A stretch of 64,000 nucleotides of DNA from Sphingobacteriia bacterium RIFOXYC2_FULL_35_18 (GTDB lineage Bacteria > Bacteroidota > Bacteroidia > Chitinophagales > Chitinophagaceae), in assembly GCA_001829005.1 (NCBI GenBank), contig MIAG01000002.1, positions 111,192 through 175,191 on the forward strand, in the 5' to 3' direction. Positions 26,389-34,010 of the stretch are shown here, piece by piece; positions within the stretch are counted from its first letter, which is position 1; each line of letters begins with the position of its first letter. Made by a program: the position numbers and the translations under genes. The notes under the pieces were generated by a model that was not told the origin of the DNA, did not search any database, and saw only the letters and a program-made list of their open reading frames with translations.

Positions 26389-26420
26389 CAAATGTACTGT
26401 ATTTATCGTTTTTAACCAAA
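26389..26420 (-). promoter_or_regulatory. Promoter of rpmE2
   Basis: On the minus strand TTTG (26420-26417), a 20-base spacer and TACATTTG (26396-26389) match the phylum consensus exactly. The predicted start is near 26384. Confidence 0.6.
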
Positions 26421-26441
26421 AAAGCGGCTAAATATTCAGTT

Positions 26442-26933
26442 TTAGCTCTTCATATTTACAAATTGGAGGGGAACACCAAAATCTCCTGATTTACATTTGG
26501 CAATTACATCCTGTAAATCATCTAATTTTTTACCCGTTACCCTTATAATATCGTCCATAATAGCTGCCTGAACTTTGGCACCACTGTCTTTAATCATTTT
26601 GACGATTTTTTTGGCATCTTCTTGGCGCAATCCGTTTTTAACTGATACCTCTTTTTTGATGGTTTTACCACTTGGGTAAGCGTCTTTAGAAAAATCGAAC
26701 GCATTTCCGTCAATTCCTTGTTTCATAGATCTACTGATTAGAATATCAATCAATTGCTTCATTTGCATTTCGGTATTTACCTCTAGTGCAATGATAAAGT
26801 CCTTTTTATTCAAGTCTACTTTAACATCTGTATCTCTGAAATCGTAACGAGTTGCAACTTCTTTTTTAACTGTATTGATGGCATTGTCTAATACCTGAAT
26901 ATCTACAGCGCTGGCAATATCAAAAGATGGCAT
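26442..26933 (-). CDS. YajQ family cyclic-di-GMP/nucleotide-binding protein
   Basis: A 163-residue YajQ protein (two ferredoxin-like halves). It starts [21 protein letters not shown] and contains [11 protein letters not shown] and the [21 protein letters not shown] signature. In some bacteria members bind c-di-GMP and act in regulation; in others the role is unclear. ATG 26933 gives the canonical start; an ATG at 26981 would extend into the preceding terminator. Confidence 0.94.
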   Translation of the reverse strand: MPSFDIASAVDIQVLDNAINTVKKEVATRYDFRDTDVKVDLNKKDFIIALEVNTEMQMKQLIDILISRSMKQGIDGNAFDFSKDAYPSGKTIKKEVSVKNGLRQEDAKKIVKMIKDSGAKVQAAIMDDIIRVTGKKLDDLQDVIAKCKSGDFGVPLQFVNMKS

Positions 26934-26946
26934 AGTTGTTTTTTTA

Positions 26947-26954
26947 CAAAGGTA
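26947..26954 (-). promoter_or_regulatory. -7 box of the yajQ gene, abutting the upstream terminator
   Basis: TACCTTTG on the minus strand, 13 bases before the ATG at 26933. Its upstream region is the T tract and stem of the receptor-gene terminator at 26955-26985, so any -33 element would lie inside the terminator stem. Confidence 0.4.
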
Positions 26955-26985
26955 CAAAAAAAAGGCCCTGGTAGAAACCAAGGCC
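26955..26985 (-). terminator. Strong terminator after the 818-residue receptor gene
   Basis: On the minus strand a 9-base stem (GGCCTTGGT with ACCAGGGCC, one G-T pair) closes on a 4-base loop and is followed by eight T residues. Confidence 0.88.
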
Positions 26986-27010
26986 GGATATACGACATGA
27001 GAGAAAATAC

Positions 27011-29467
27011 TTATTTGCCCGAATCTACCCCTACTCTACTTTGTTCATCATCTGCACCTCCGCGTTTTCTAGGTCCAGCTGCTGCTTTACCCTTACTAAA
27101 ACGATAAGTGAAACTGATATTGGCAATTCGGTTATCATTAAATTGTCTAAAATTGGCATCTACTGTTCCGTATTTACTTTCGCCTTTTATCTTTTGAGAC
27201 CAGAATATATCTCTAACGTTAATTCTGATGGTTCCTTTGTTTTTCATCACTTGTTTACTAAGTCCAATATTCACAATTCCAAAAGGTTTAATTCTAAAAA
27301 CGCCTTCTAATCCTTCAGATCTATAAAAACCACTTAGTTCTGCACTGTATCCTTTGCTTAATTTAAACTGTTGACTAATATTTGCCATAAATGTGGTGGC
27401 AGAAATGCTTACCATTTCATTGTTGATGGGTCCAGTTAATTTATTGTTTGCCACATTCAAATATATATTCCCACTCCACCATTTAGTATATTGATTAAAT
27501 GCATTGATAGATACACCTATTTGCTGTTGTGTTGCAATGTTTTCCTGTTTAATAAAAGTTTCATTTTTAGCATCATCTTGCATAATCACCTGTTGAATCA
27601 TATCAGTTGTTTTGGTAAAATTCAATGTAGTAGTTAAGAAGCTTTTATACGTATGGCTCAACTCAATATTGTGTGCGAATTGAGGCTTTAAATATGGGTT
27701 ACCCTGCTCGTATGTATATCGATCTAAAAACTCAACGAAAGGATTAAGGCTTTGATAATCAGGTCTTCTTATGCGTTTGCCATAATTTAATACGAAGCTG
27801 TTTTTTTCATTTGCAGCATATTGTAGATATGCAGTTGGAAATACTTGAATATAATTTCTATTAAATTGAACATTGGTGGTGCGCTGGTCTCCTTTTGCAA
27901 TAGTTTGCTCCGCTCTCAAACCCAATTGCATATTTAGTTTTGTACTTAAAGGCCTGCTATAATTGATATAGGCTGCATTGATATTTTCTTTGTACACAAA
28001 ATGGTTGCTTCTATTATAATCTCGCATCATCACCCCATTAAATAACGTATCATATATAGCATTGGCATCGGTTGTTACGAAACTGGTTTTTAAACCAGCT
28101 TCAAATTTTGCCTTATTTTTTAGCGGATGAACATAGTCAATCTTTGCAGTGTAGATATTAATAATTTGCGGAAGCTTTCCAAACAAACTATCTGTTTTAG
28201 CTACAGTTTGACCAATACTATTTTGATAAGCATTGTTTAAAAATAAATTGGTATTTCCATCATAGGTTAAATAATCTGCATCAAAAGTTAGTTCACGACC
28301 TGTAGAATCTAATACATGTCTAAGATTGAAATTAATACTTGAATTTTTCCAAGAATCAACATTGCCATTGTAAGCAATTGTTTTATTAATCAAATTATGT
28401 TGTGAGTTAAATATATTGATATCACCAATTGAATTGCCATTTCCTTTATTATTGAATCCGTTATAAACCAATCCCAGTGTGGTTTTACTTGTTGCGTAAA
28501 AATCTAGACCAATTTTTCCGTTATAAGAATGATTATACGTAGATCGATCTGTAATCTGCTCAAAAAAAGATACAATTTGTTTAGACCCGCCGTCAATAAA
28601 TCTTCTGTCTATAGCAATATTTTGAAAACCAATACGCTCGTTCCTACCAATATTTCCAAATACATTGAATTTATTTTTGCGATAGTTTAATTGAATATTT
28701 TGATTGTTTCTACTATACACACCTTGACCATAACCTGCAGTTACTGAACCATTAAAACCTACTATTTTAGATTTTTTGGTTTTAATATTAATCACCCCTG
28801 CATTACCTGCTGCATCGTAACGAGCTGGAGGATTGGTCATTATTTCTATTTGATCCAACTGCGCTCCCTGCGTGTTCTTTAATAAATTCACTAAATCAGG
28901 TCCAGATAAATAAGTGGGCCTGCCATCCATATAAACTACAACACCTTCTTTACCTTTTAAACTGATATTTCCGTCTTTATCTACTGAAATACCAGGAGAT
29001 TTTTCTAAAATCTCCATTGCATTTGCTCCACCATTTGTTGGAGATGCATCTACATTTACAATTGTTCTGTCTGCCTTTTGTTCAATTAATGGCTTTTTAG
29101 AACTTACAGTAACTTCTGCTAACCCTTTAGCTAAAGGAATTAATTGCCAATTAGGTAACTTTTCCTGATTTGAACCGTTCCAGTCAAAGGGTCCTAAATA
29201 GGATTTTTCAAATCCAACCATATTGGCTAATAGCAAGTATTTCCCTTTGGTTGTAAGTTGAATTGAATAAGTACCTGTTTTATCGGTTAGGGCTGTTTTT
29301 ACCTTGGATGAATCCTTGGCATTCAACAAATTAACCATTACCGATTCAAGGGGTTGTTGATTGGAAAATATCTTTCCAGTAACAATTGAAGCATTTTGTT
29401 GAGCCTTTGCACCTAGGCTAAAGGCAGTTACGCTGAACAACAAAGCTTTTTTAAGTAGATTTTTCAT
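27011..29467 (-). CDS. TonB-dependent-receptor-like outer membrane beta-barrel protein
   Basis: An 818-residue outer-membrane protein. A signal peptide covers about 1-23 (ending GAKAQ). A carboxypeptidase-regulatory-like domain follows (about 28-105), then a plug domain (EILEKSPGISVDKDGNISLKGKEGV, VVYMDGRPTYL, NPPARYDAAGNAGVINIKTKK), then a long beta barrel of the OMP_b-brl_3 type and a polar C-terminal tail. No SusD or transport partner is adjacent, so the substrate is unknown. ATG 29467 is chosen because it places the signal peptide correctly. An operator-like inverted repeat overlaps its predicted promoter, and a strong terminator follows, so it is a single-gene unit. Confidence 0.9.
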   Translation of the reverse strand: MKNLLKKALLFSVTAFSLGAKAQQNASIVTGKIFSNQQPLESVMVNLLNAKDSSKVKTALTDKTGTYSIQLTTKGKYLLLANMVGFEKSYLGPFDWNGSNQEKLPNWQLIPLAKGLAEVTVSSKKPLIEQKADRTIVNVDASPTNGGANAMEILEKSPGISVDKDGNISLKGKEGVVVYMDGRPTYLSGPDLVNLLKNTQGAQLDQIEIMTNPPARYDAAGNAGVINIKTKKSKIVGFNGSVTAGYGQGVYSRNNQNIQLNYRKNKFNVFGNIGRNERIGFQNIAIDRRFIDGGSKQIVSFFEQITDRSTYNHSYNGKIGLDFYATSKTTLGLVYNGFNNKGNGNSIGDINIFNSQHNLINKTIAYNGNVDSWKNSSINFNLRHVLDSTGRELTFDADYLTYDGNTNLFLNNAYQNSIGQTVAKTDSLFGKLPQIINIYTAKIDYVHPLKNKAKFEAGLKTSFVTTDANAIYDTLFNGVMMRDYNRSNHFVYKENINAAYINYSRPLSTKLNMQLGLRAEQTIAKGDQRTTNVQFNRNYIQVFPTAYLQYAANEKNSFVLNYGKRIRRPDYQSLNPFVEFLDRYTYEQGNPYLKPQFAHNIELSHTYKSFLTTTLNFTKTTDMIQQVIMQDDAKNETFIKQENIATQQQIGVSINAFNQYTKWWSGNIYLNVANNKLTGPINNEMVSISATTFMANISQQFKLSKGYSAELSGFYRSEGLEGVFRIKPFGIVNIGLSKQVMKNKGTIRINVRDIFWSQKIKGESKYGTVDANFRQFNDNRIANISFTYRFSKGKAAAGPRKRGGADDEQSRVGVDSGK

Positions 29468-29512
29468 TTGCACAAGTTTATAATTTAGTTCTTGGTTTTG
29501 ATTATTACAAAA

Positions 29513-29520
29513 CAAAACTA
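29513..29520 (-). promoter_or_regulatory. -7 box of the receptor gene
   Basis: TAGTTTTG on the minus strand, about 46 bases before the ATG. No clear -33 element is visible because that region is occupied by the inverted repeat at 29523-29541, suggesting activation- or repression-dependent expression. Confidence 0.4.
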
Positions 29521-29522
29521 AC

Positions 29523-29541
29523 TACTGTGCTTTACATAGTA
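29523..29541. promoter_or_regulatory. Operator-like inverted repeat overlapping the receptor promoter
   Basis: TACTGTG, five bases, CATAGTA: 6 of 7 positions are symmetric. It lies directly upstream of the -7 box, between -7 and -33, where a repressor such as a PadR- or TetR-type dimer would block transcription. No candidate regulator gene is adjacent. Confidence 0.45.
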
Positions 29542-29547
29542 CATTGT

Positions 29548-29579
29548 TTTAGCATGGACGGTCCAATTTAGTGCTAAAT
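29548..29579. repeat. Nested palindromes upstream of the receptor gene
   Basis: TTTAGCA (29548-29554), TGGACGGTCCA (29555-29565, perfect around one base), and ATTTAGTGCTAAAT (29566-29579, arms of six). The outer TTTAGCA also pairs with TGCTAAA at 29572-29578. Could be a second operator or an RNA structure after lgt; there is no T tract, so it is not a standard terminator. Confidence 0.4.
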
Positions 29580-29617
29580 GGTGTCGAAAGAATGACTAAC
29601 GGAAATGAAATAAAACC

Positions 29618-30763
29618 TTAAATGGACGGTTTTACTTTTTTAAAGTAGTAAAAACCAGTAATACCTGCAATTACTAAACCAGCAGAAATCAATTCTGCTT
29701 GTGTGGGATTAAATGGGATATTATATTCTGTATTAACCCTGATTTTCTCAATAAAGAAACGTTCTAAACCGTTTAAAATCAAATAAATGCTAAATAATTG
29801 ACCAGGCACTTTAATTTTATTTCTGAAAAACCAAAGTACCCCAAATAAAATAAAACAAATGATCAGTTCATATAATGGAGTTGGATAGACTGGTATGGCC
29901 AATTGATTGCAAAATGGTCCAGTACAACCTGGAATTGGAACACCTTCCCCTAATACGTTATGGGGGTAAGTATATGACCACATAAAATCTGGAAGCCAAG
30001 AATATGGGTTTGGGGTTGGATTAGTGATCCCCCAATCTCCATCCCCACTAATCTGACAACCAATTCTTCCAAATGCATAGGCAAACATCATTGTAGGTGC
30101 AAATGCATCAAGCATCGGAATCAAACTGATTTTATGCTTCTTAGCATACCAGATGATAGCAGCACCAGCACAAATTAAACCTCCGTAAAAAGTTAAGCCG
30201 CTAAACGCAATTAAAGACCCAATCGGATCCGCTGCAAACTCATTCCAGTTCTCTAAATTGTGAAATATTTTTGCTCCCAGAAATCCAAATAATGCTGCAT
30301 AAATAACAATATCTCCTACTCGATCTTGAGGCCAAATACGAATTATTCTTTCTTCCGGTTTCTCTAATTGTACTTTTTTCTTCTCCCACCATTTAAGTAT
30401 GCCAAACACCAATGCAGTAAGCATACCTGTTAATAAATTTCCTTCCCCTGATAAAATAAACGATTGGGGGTCATCTAAAGCGTTTTTAATAGTAAAAGCC
30501 CCTATAATCTTGTATCCGAAAATAAAACCCAATAAACCATTTGTAATTAATTCACTTAAACTAGCGGGTTCCCCTATTTTAATTTTTTCTTCCGTATGCA
30601 CAAATAAACCAAGTCCTTGCTTCCTCCTAAGTTCTAGTGTTAGTATCCATGCAGATAATATAAACGAAAGCGCAACAAAAAATCCAAAGCTATTTACCAA
30701 CTTTAGTCCGTTGATTTCAATCCCAAAAAGATCTTTAAATGCGTAGTATAAATTAGGATACAT
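29618..30763 (-). CDS. lgt: Prolipoprotein diacylglyceryl transferase
   Basis: A 381-residue integral membrane enzyme that attaches diacylglycerol to the lipobox cysteine of prelipoproteins. Seven or more membrane helices are visible. The Lgt signature is GRIGCQISGDGDWG (about 236-249), with HNLENW, FYGGLICAGA and PTPLYEL around the active site. It is longer than E. coli Lgt (291) because of an extra N-terminal/loop region, as usual in Bacteroidota. It stands alone, after the bacilliredoxin terminator. Confidence 0.95.
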   Translation of the reverse strand: MYPNLYYAFKDLFGIEINGLKLVNSFGFFVALSFILSAWILTLELRRKQGLGLFVHTEEKIKIGEPASLSELITNGLLGFIFGYKIIGAFTIKNALDDPQSFILSGEGNLLTGMLTALVFGILKWWEKKKVQLEKPEERIIRIWPQDRVGDIVIYAALFGFLGAKIFHNLENWNEFAADPIGSLIAFSGLTFYGGLICAGAAIIWYAKKHKISLIPMLDAFAPTMMFAYAFGRIGCQISGDGDWGITNPTPNPYSWLPDFMWSYTYPHNVLGEGVPIPGCTGPFCNQLAIPVYPTPLYELIICFILFGVLWFFRNKIKVPGQLFSIYLILNGLERFFIEKIRVNTEYNIPFNPTQAELISAGLVIAGITGFYYFKKVKPSI

Positions 30764-30807
30764 ATAAATGAAATAATAATTGAGTGCAATGTTACTCAGA
30801 AAATGTC

Positions 30808-30838
30808 AAAAAAAGCAAGGCCTCACAAAAGTGAGGCC
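30808..30838 (-). terminator. Terminator after the bacilliredoxin gene
   Basis: On the minus strand an 8-base perfect stem (GGCCTCAC with GTGAGGCC) with a TTTT loop is followed by TTGC and seven T residues. Confidence 0.85.
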
Positions 30839-30874
30839 CATACTTACTAACCCATCTAAAAACAAGTTACAAAA

Positions 30875-31291
30875 TTAATTACAATGCTCATTAAAAGCAG
30901 CAATTAAATGTTGTGCAATCGCTTGAGCTGGTCTTCCTTCAATTTGATGTCTTTCAACCATCGTAACCAATTCGCCATCTTTAAATAAGGCGATGGCAGG
31001 TGATGAAGGAGGATTTGGCAATAAGTGTTCGCGAATTTTATTTACTGCTTCTACATCAAATCCTGCGAAGCTAGTCATCAATCTATCTGGTCTTTTACCT
31101 GCATTTTGAACTGCCATCAAAACACCTGGTCTGCATGCACCTGCTGCACAACCGCAAACTGAATTTATTACTACTAAAGTAGTTCCCTCTTGCTTAAGCG
31201 TGTTGTCTACTTCAGCAGCAGTGAGTAACTCTCCAAACCCTTCATCTGTTAATTCTGCCTTCATTGGCAGCACAATTTCTGCTGGATACAT
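30875..31291 (-). CDS. BrxA/BrxB family bacilliredoxin
   Basis: A 138-residue thioredoxin-fold protein of the former YphP/YqiW family, beginning MYPAEIVLPMKAELT. The active-site CGC motif is at 46-48 (NSVCGCAAGACRPG), with another Cys at 53. Bacilliredoxins remove bacillithiol from protein mixed disulphides. This fits with bshB1 in the same window. A terminator follows it; the gene is divergent from the hsp20 gene. Confidence 0.92.
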   Translation of the reverse strand: MYPAEIVLPMKAELTDEGFGELLTAAEVDNTLKQEGTTLVVINSVCGCAAGACRPGVLMAVQNAGKRPDRLMTSFAGFDVEAVNKIREHLLPNPPSSPAIALFKDGELVTMVERHQIEGRPAQAIAQHLIAAFNEHCN

Positions 31292-31500
31292 AATTCTAAT
31301 TTAGCTTACGAAGTTACAACATTGGACCATATTCTCCAATCTTGATTATAAAAAATGCCACAATGACGTTATTTTTAAATAAAAGCGCCATTATGTCTTT
31401 TTTATCTAGGGTTCTATTGCCAGAATTGGGCATTTATTCAAATGGAATACCGTTTGTACAAAAGACCTAAAACAATCTAATAACTAATAAATTTTAATTT
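31292..31500. other. Divergent intergenic region between bacilliredoxin and Hsp20 genes
   Basis: A 209-base AT-rich gap. It holds a 6-base inverted repeat (ATTGGA, eight bases, TCCAAT at 31321-31340), close to the bacilliredoxin start. TACCGTTTG near 31448 is an imperfect -7-like element for hsp20. No other gene is evident. Confidence 0.4.
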
Positions 31501-31920
31501 ATGTCAATCTTAAAACAAAACAACATCAGTGTATTTGATGAATTATTCAATGCTTTCCCTTCTAATTTTGGAAGCACAATCCCAAGTGGATATCCTACTG
31601 CTGCAGTCAATATTCATGAAACAACAGATGCTTTTCATTTAGAATTGAATGCACCAGGTAGAAACAAAGAAGACTTTGCCATTAATGTAGACAAAGGTTT
31701 GTTGACTATTTCGTTTGAAAAGAAAGAAACAAACGAAGAGAAAAATTATAAAACTATCCGCAAAGAATTTACTTACAAGAGTTTTAAAAGAACTTTTTCG
31801 ATTGATGAAAATATTAACGCGGATGGTATACAAGCTAGATACGAAAATGGAGTATTGAAATTATTATTACCCAAAAAGGAAGAGGTAAAAAGTGCACCAA
31901 AGCAAATTGCAATTAATTAA
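31501..31920 (+). CDS. Hsp20/alpha-crystallin family small heat shock protein
   Basis: A 139-residue small heat-shock protein. A short N-terminus precedes the alpha-crystallin domain (about 40-125: AAVNIHETTDAFHLELNAPGRNKEDFAI ... ARYENGVLKLLLPKKE, with the GVLxLxxPK motif) and a short tail. It binds unfolding proteins in the cytoplasm without ATP. It is a single-gene unit ending in a shared terminator. Confidence 0.95.
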   Translation: MSILKQNNISVFDELFNAFPSNFGSTIPSGYPTAAVNIHETTDAFHLELNAPGRNKEDFAINVDKGLLTISFEKKETNEEKNYKTIRKEFTYKSFKRTFSIDENINADGIQARYENGVLKLLLPKKEEVKSAPKQIAIN

Positions 31921-31999
31921 TAGGTCTTAAGTTTCAAGACATTGATTGTATGTAAATAATGTAAGTGATGATTTGACTCTTATAATTCATGGTCTAAAG

Positions 32000-32033
32000 A
32001 AAAATCCCGGTTATATAAACAGCCGGGATTTTT
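32000..32033. terminator. Bidirectional terminator between hsp20 and the DUF2892 gene
   Basis: An 11-base perfect stem (AAAAATCCCGG with CCGGGATTTTT) around a 12-base loop. The A and T runs at either side let it serve both converging genes. Confidence 0.82.
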
Positions 32034-32060
32034 GTTGAATATCATTCAAATGCTCAAATT

Positions 32061-32267
32061 TTACCGTTTATTTGGACAGGTAGAAATTCCAAACAATGTA
32101 TATAGTGGACAAAAGCTTACTAGACTTGTTAAAACAAATACACCAGCAAGCACTAGTAATACTATTCCTAGTGTTCCTGAAATAGTGCCGGCATAATATA
32201 AACCTGCAACAACTGCAGCAATGATAATTCTTACGGTCTTATCTACAGTACCCATGTTCTTTTTCAT
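32061..32267 (-). CDS. DUF2892 (YgaP transmembrane domain-like) small membrane protein
   Basis: A 68-residue protein starting MKKNMGTVDKTVRIIIA with two hydrophobic helices (about 12-28 and 32-52) and the SFCPLYTLFGISTCP ending with two cysteines, typical of DUF2892 proteins. Relatives occur alone or fused to rhodanese domains (YgaP). ATG 32267 is chosen over an in-frame ATG at 32351. It is divergent from the ECF sigma factor gene. Confidence 0.88.
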   Translation of the reverse strand: MKKNMGTVDKTVRIIIAAVVAGLYYAGTISGTLGIVLLVLAGVFVLTSLVSFCPLYTLFGISTCPNKR

Positions 32268-32362
32268 ATTTGTATGATTTGGTATTCTTAAATATACTAA
32301 AAATGTTATAAATGGACTAACCTTGTAATATTTTATCATCAACTGATACATATAGAGTATAA

Positions 32363-32866
32363 ATGGATTATAAAGAAAAAGATTTTATCCAATTGCTGAA
32401 TCAAAATCAGAAAATCATACATAAGGTATGCAATCTGTATATGAATTGGCAAGAAGACAAGGAAGACCTTTTTCAAGAAATCACTTTACAAGCTTGGAAA
32501 GCGTATAGTCAATTTAGAGGGGAAGCAAAATTTTCAACTTGGCTGTATCGTGTTGCATTAAACACTGCCATCACTTTTTTTAGGAAAGATAAAAAGAATG
32601 CGTTTATTGACACTGTTTCTGAAATGCCTGAGCTAACAGTTCCAATGGATAGAGATCCAATAGAAGATAAAACGAAGGCCATGTATGAAGCAATAGCTGC
32701 ACTATCAAAGATTGATAAGGCAATTGTAATGCTTTATTTAGAAGACTATAGTTATGCAGAAATAAGTGAAATCATAGGGATTACTGCTAACAATATAGCC
32801 GTAAAAATGAATAGGATTAAAGTTAAATTAAGAGAGGCAACATTAAAAAACTTTGAAAGGATCTAA
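32363..32866 (+). CDS. ECF-type RNA polymerase sigma factor
   Basis: A 167-residue sigma-70 family ECF factor. Region 2 spans about 12-80 (EDLFQEITLQAWKAYSQFRGEAKFSTWLYRVALNTA) and region 4 about 115-160 (ALSKIDKAIVMLYLEDYSYAEISEIIGITANNIAVKMNRIK, a helix-turn-helix). The next gene encodes a four-helix membrane protein that starts 10 bases later, so it probably controls this factor. Target promoters are unknown. Confidence 0.93.
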   Translation: MDYKEKDFIQLLNQNQKIIHKVCNLYMNWQEDKEDLFQEITLQAWKAYSQFRGEAKFSTWLYRVALNTAITFFRKDKKNAFIDTVSEMPELTVPMDRDPIEDKTKAMYEAIAALSKIDKAIVMLYLEDYSYAEISEIIGITANNIAVKMNRIKVKLREATLKNFERI

Positions 32867-32876
32867 ATCAATAACT

Positions 32877-33512
32877 ATGGAATTAGATGAATTAAAAGGG
32901 TTGATTAACCAAAAGTTAATGGAAGGAAGTCCAAATATGACCGAAAACAATTTTACAGATTTACTAAAAGGAAAAGCAAGTTCTGTAATTAGTAAAATTA
33001 AAAAAAGTCTTTGGTTTGAAATTGCATGTTGTGCTTTGGTGGTGCCTTTATTTATTGGGATTGCCTTATTTAGCTCTCATTCATCCTTAAAAATTTACTT
33101 TGGCTTATTTGGGGCAATATTTATTCCTTTTACTTTAATCTTTTTTTACCTTCTTAAAAAGATCAATGAATTTGACCAATCTGTTTTGCCTATTAAAGAA
33201 AATTTGTACCAATTAATCAAAATGTTGGAAGATTTTACAAGAAGGTATTTTCAGTTTAATATGGCATTGTTACCTATCTGTTTTTTACTGGCCTTGTACT
33301 TAGGATATAATGAAAAAGAACCGATCGAGATTTTAGACAACTTGATCAACAAATTTAAAGTCACAAAAAGTATTTATATCGGATTCATCATTGGGTACAG
33401 TATTGCAATGGTGGTAGGGCTAATTTATTTAACCAAATGGTACATAAGAAAACTATATGGTAAATACATTGACCAGCTAAAACTATTATTAGCCGAACTA
33501 AAAGAAGATTAA
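32877..33512 (+). CDS. Membrane protein, putative partner of the ECF sigma factor
   Basis: I do not recognise a named family. The 211-residue protein has a cytoplasmic N-terminal stretch (about 1-45: ELDELKGLINQKLMEGS), then four membrane helices (about 50-70, 75-97, 128-147 and 170-192). The soluble start before the helices is where an anti-sigma contact would be. It lacks the FecR-like periplasmic domain of many Bacteroidota anti-sigma factors. ATG 32877 is used; a TTG at 32853 would overlap the sigma gene. The anti-sigma role is inferred from position only. Confidence 0.75.
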   Translation: MELDELKGLINQKLMEGSPNMTENNFTDLLKGKASSVISKIKKSLWFEIACCALVVPLFIGIALFSSHSSLKIYFGLFGAIFIPFTLIFFYLLKKINEFDQSVLPIKENLYQLIKMLEDFTRRYFQFNMALLPICFLLALYLGYNEKEPIEILDNLINKFKVTKSIYIGFIIGYSIAMVVGLIYLTKWYIRKLYGKYIDQLKLLLAELKED

Positions 33513-33524
33513 TCTAGGTTAGTA

Positions 33525-33983
33525 TTATTGAGCGCAACCTGTTTTTCTCCTTGTGTCTATGATATATTGAATTCTCCATTTGTCATTGTTTCTGACCAAT
33601 TGAAAGGAGTTCACTCCACAATGACTAAAATCGGAACGTCTGTAAAATTGATACGGTGTCCAAACAGTTGCCAATGGTCCATCCACCTTTACAACATCAA
33701 ATACAATTCTTTCATCGGCCAATCCTTTTGGCATATTTGAAACCTGTCGTACAAAAGCAGCAACAGAATCTGTTCTAACAATTAGCTTCCCTTCTCTATT
33801 GGTTGTTATGGTTTGCATGATGGCATTCTCAGTGAAGCAATCCTGTAACATTGTTCCGTCTGCCTCCATCATTGCAAAAAACATTTTACGAACAGTTGCT
33901 TTCACAGAATCTTCTGCAGATTGTGCTTGAGTATTATTTAAACTAGCAATCACTAAAAAAGATAACAACATTAGTTTTCTCAT
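33525..33983 (-). CDS. Secreted NTF2-like (SnoaL/lumazine-binding type) protein
   Basis: A 152-residue protein with a signal peptide (about 1-20, ending NTQAQ) and a cone-shaped NTF2-like domain: a helix with VRKMFFAMMEADGTMLQDCFTENAIMQTI, then strands ending FQLVRNNDKWRIQYIIDTRR. Such domains bind small ligands or act as enzymes; no catalytic set is evident. It lies 27 bases after the arginine decarboxylase start-proximal end, that is, directly downstream in the same direction, so it may be co-transcribed. Confidence 0.82.
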   Translation of the reverse strand: MRKLMLLSFLVIASLNNTQAQSAEDSVKATVRKMFFAMMEADGTMLQDCFTENAIMQTITTNREGKLIVRTDSVAAFVRQVSNMPKGLADERIVFDVVKVDGPLATVWTPYQFYRRSDFSHCGVNSFQLVRNNDKWRIQYIIDTRRKTGCAQ

Positions 33984-34010
33984 AAAAATCATTTTGAATG
34001 ATGAAACCTA

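Noticed and set aside
31321..31340. Small inverted repeat ATTGGA/TCCAAT near the bacilliredoxin start considered as a heat-shock element
   Set aside because: Six-base arms with an eight-base loop in AT-rich DNA are expected by chance, and it does not match a CIRCE element.
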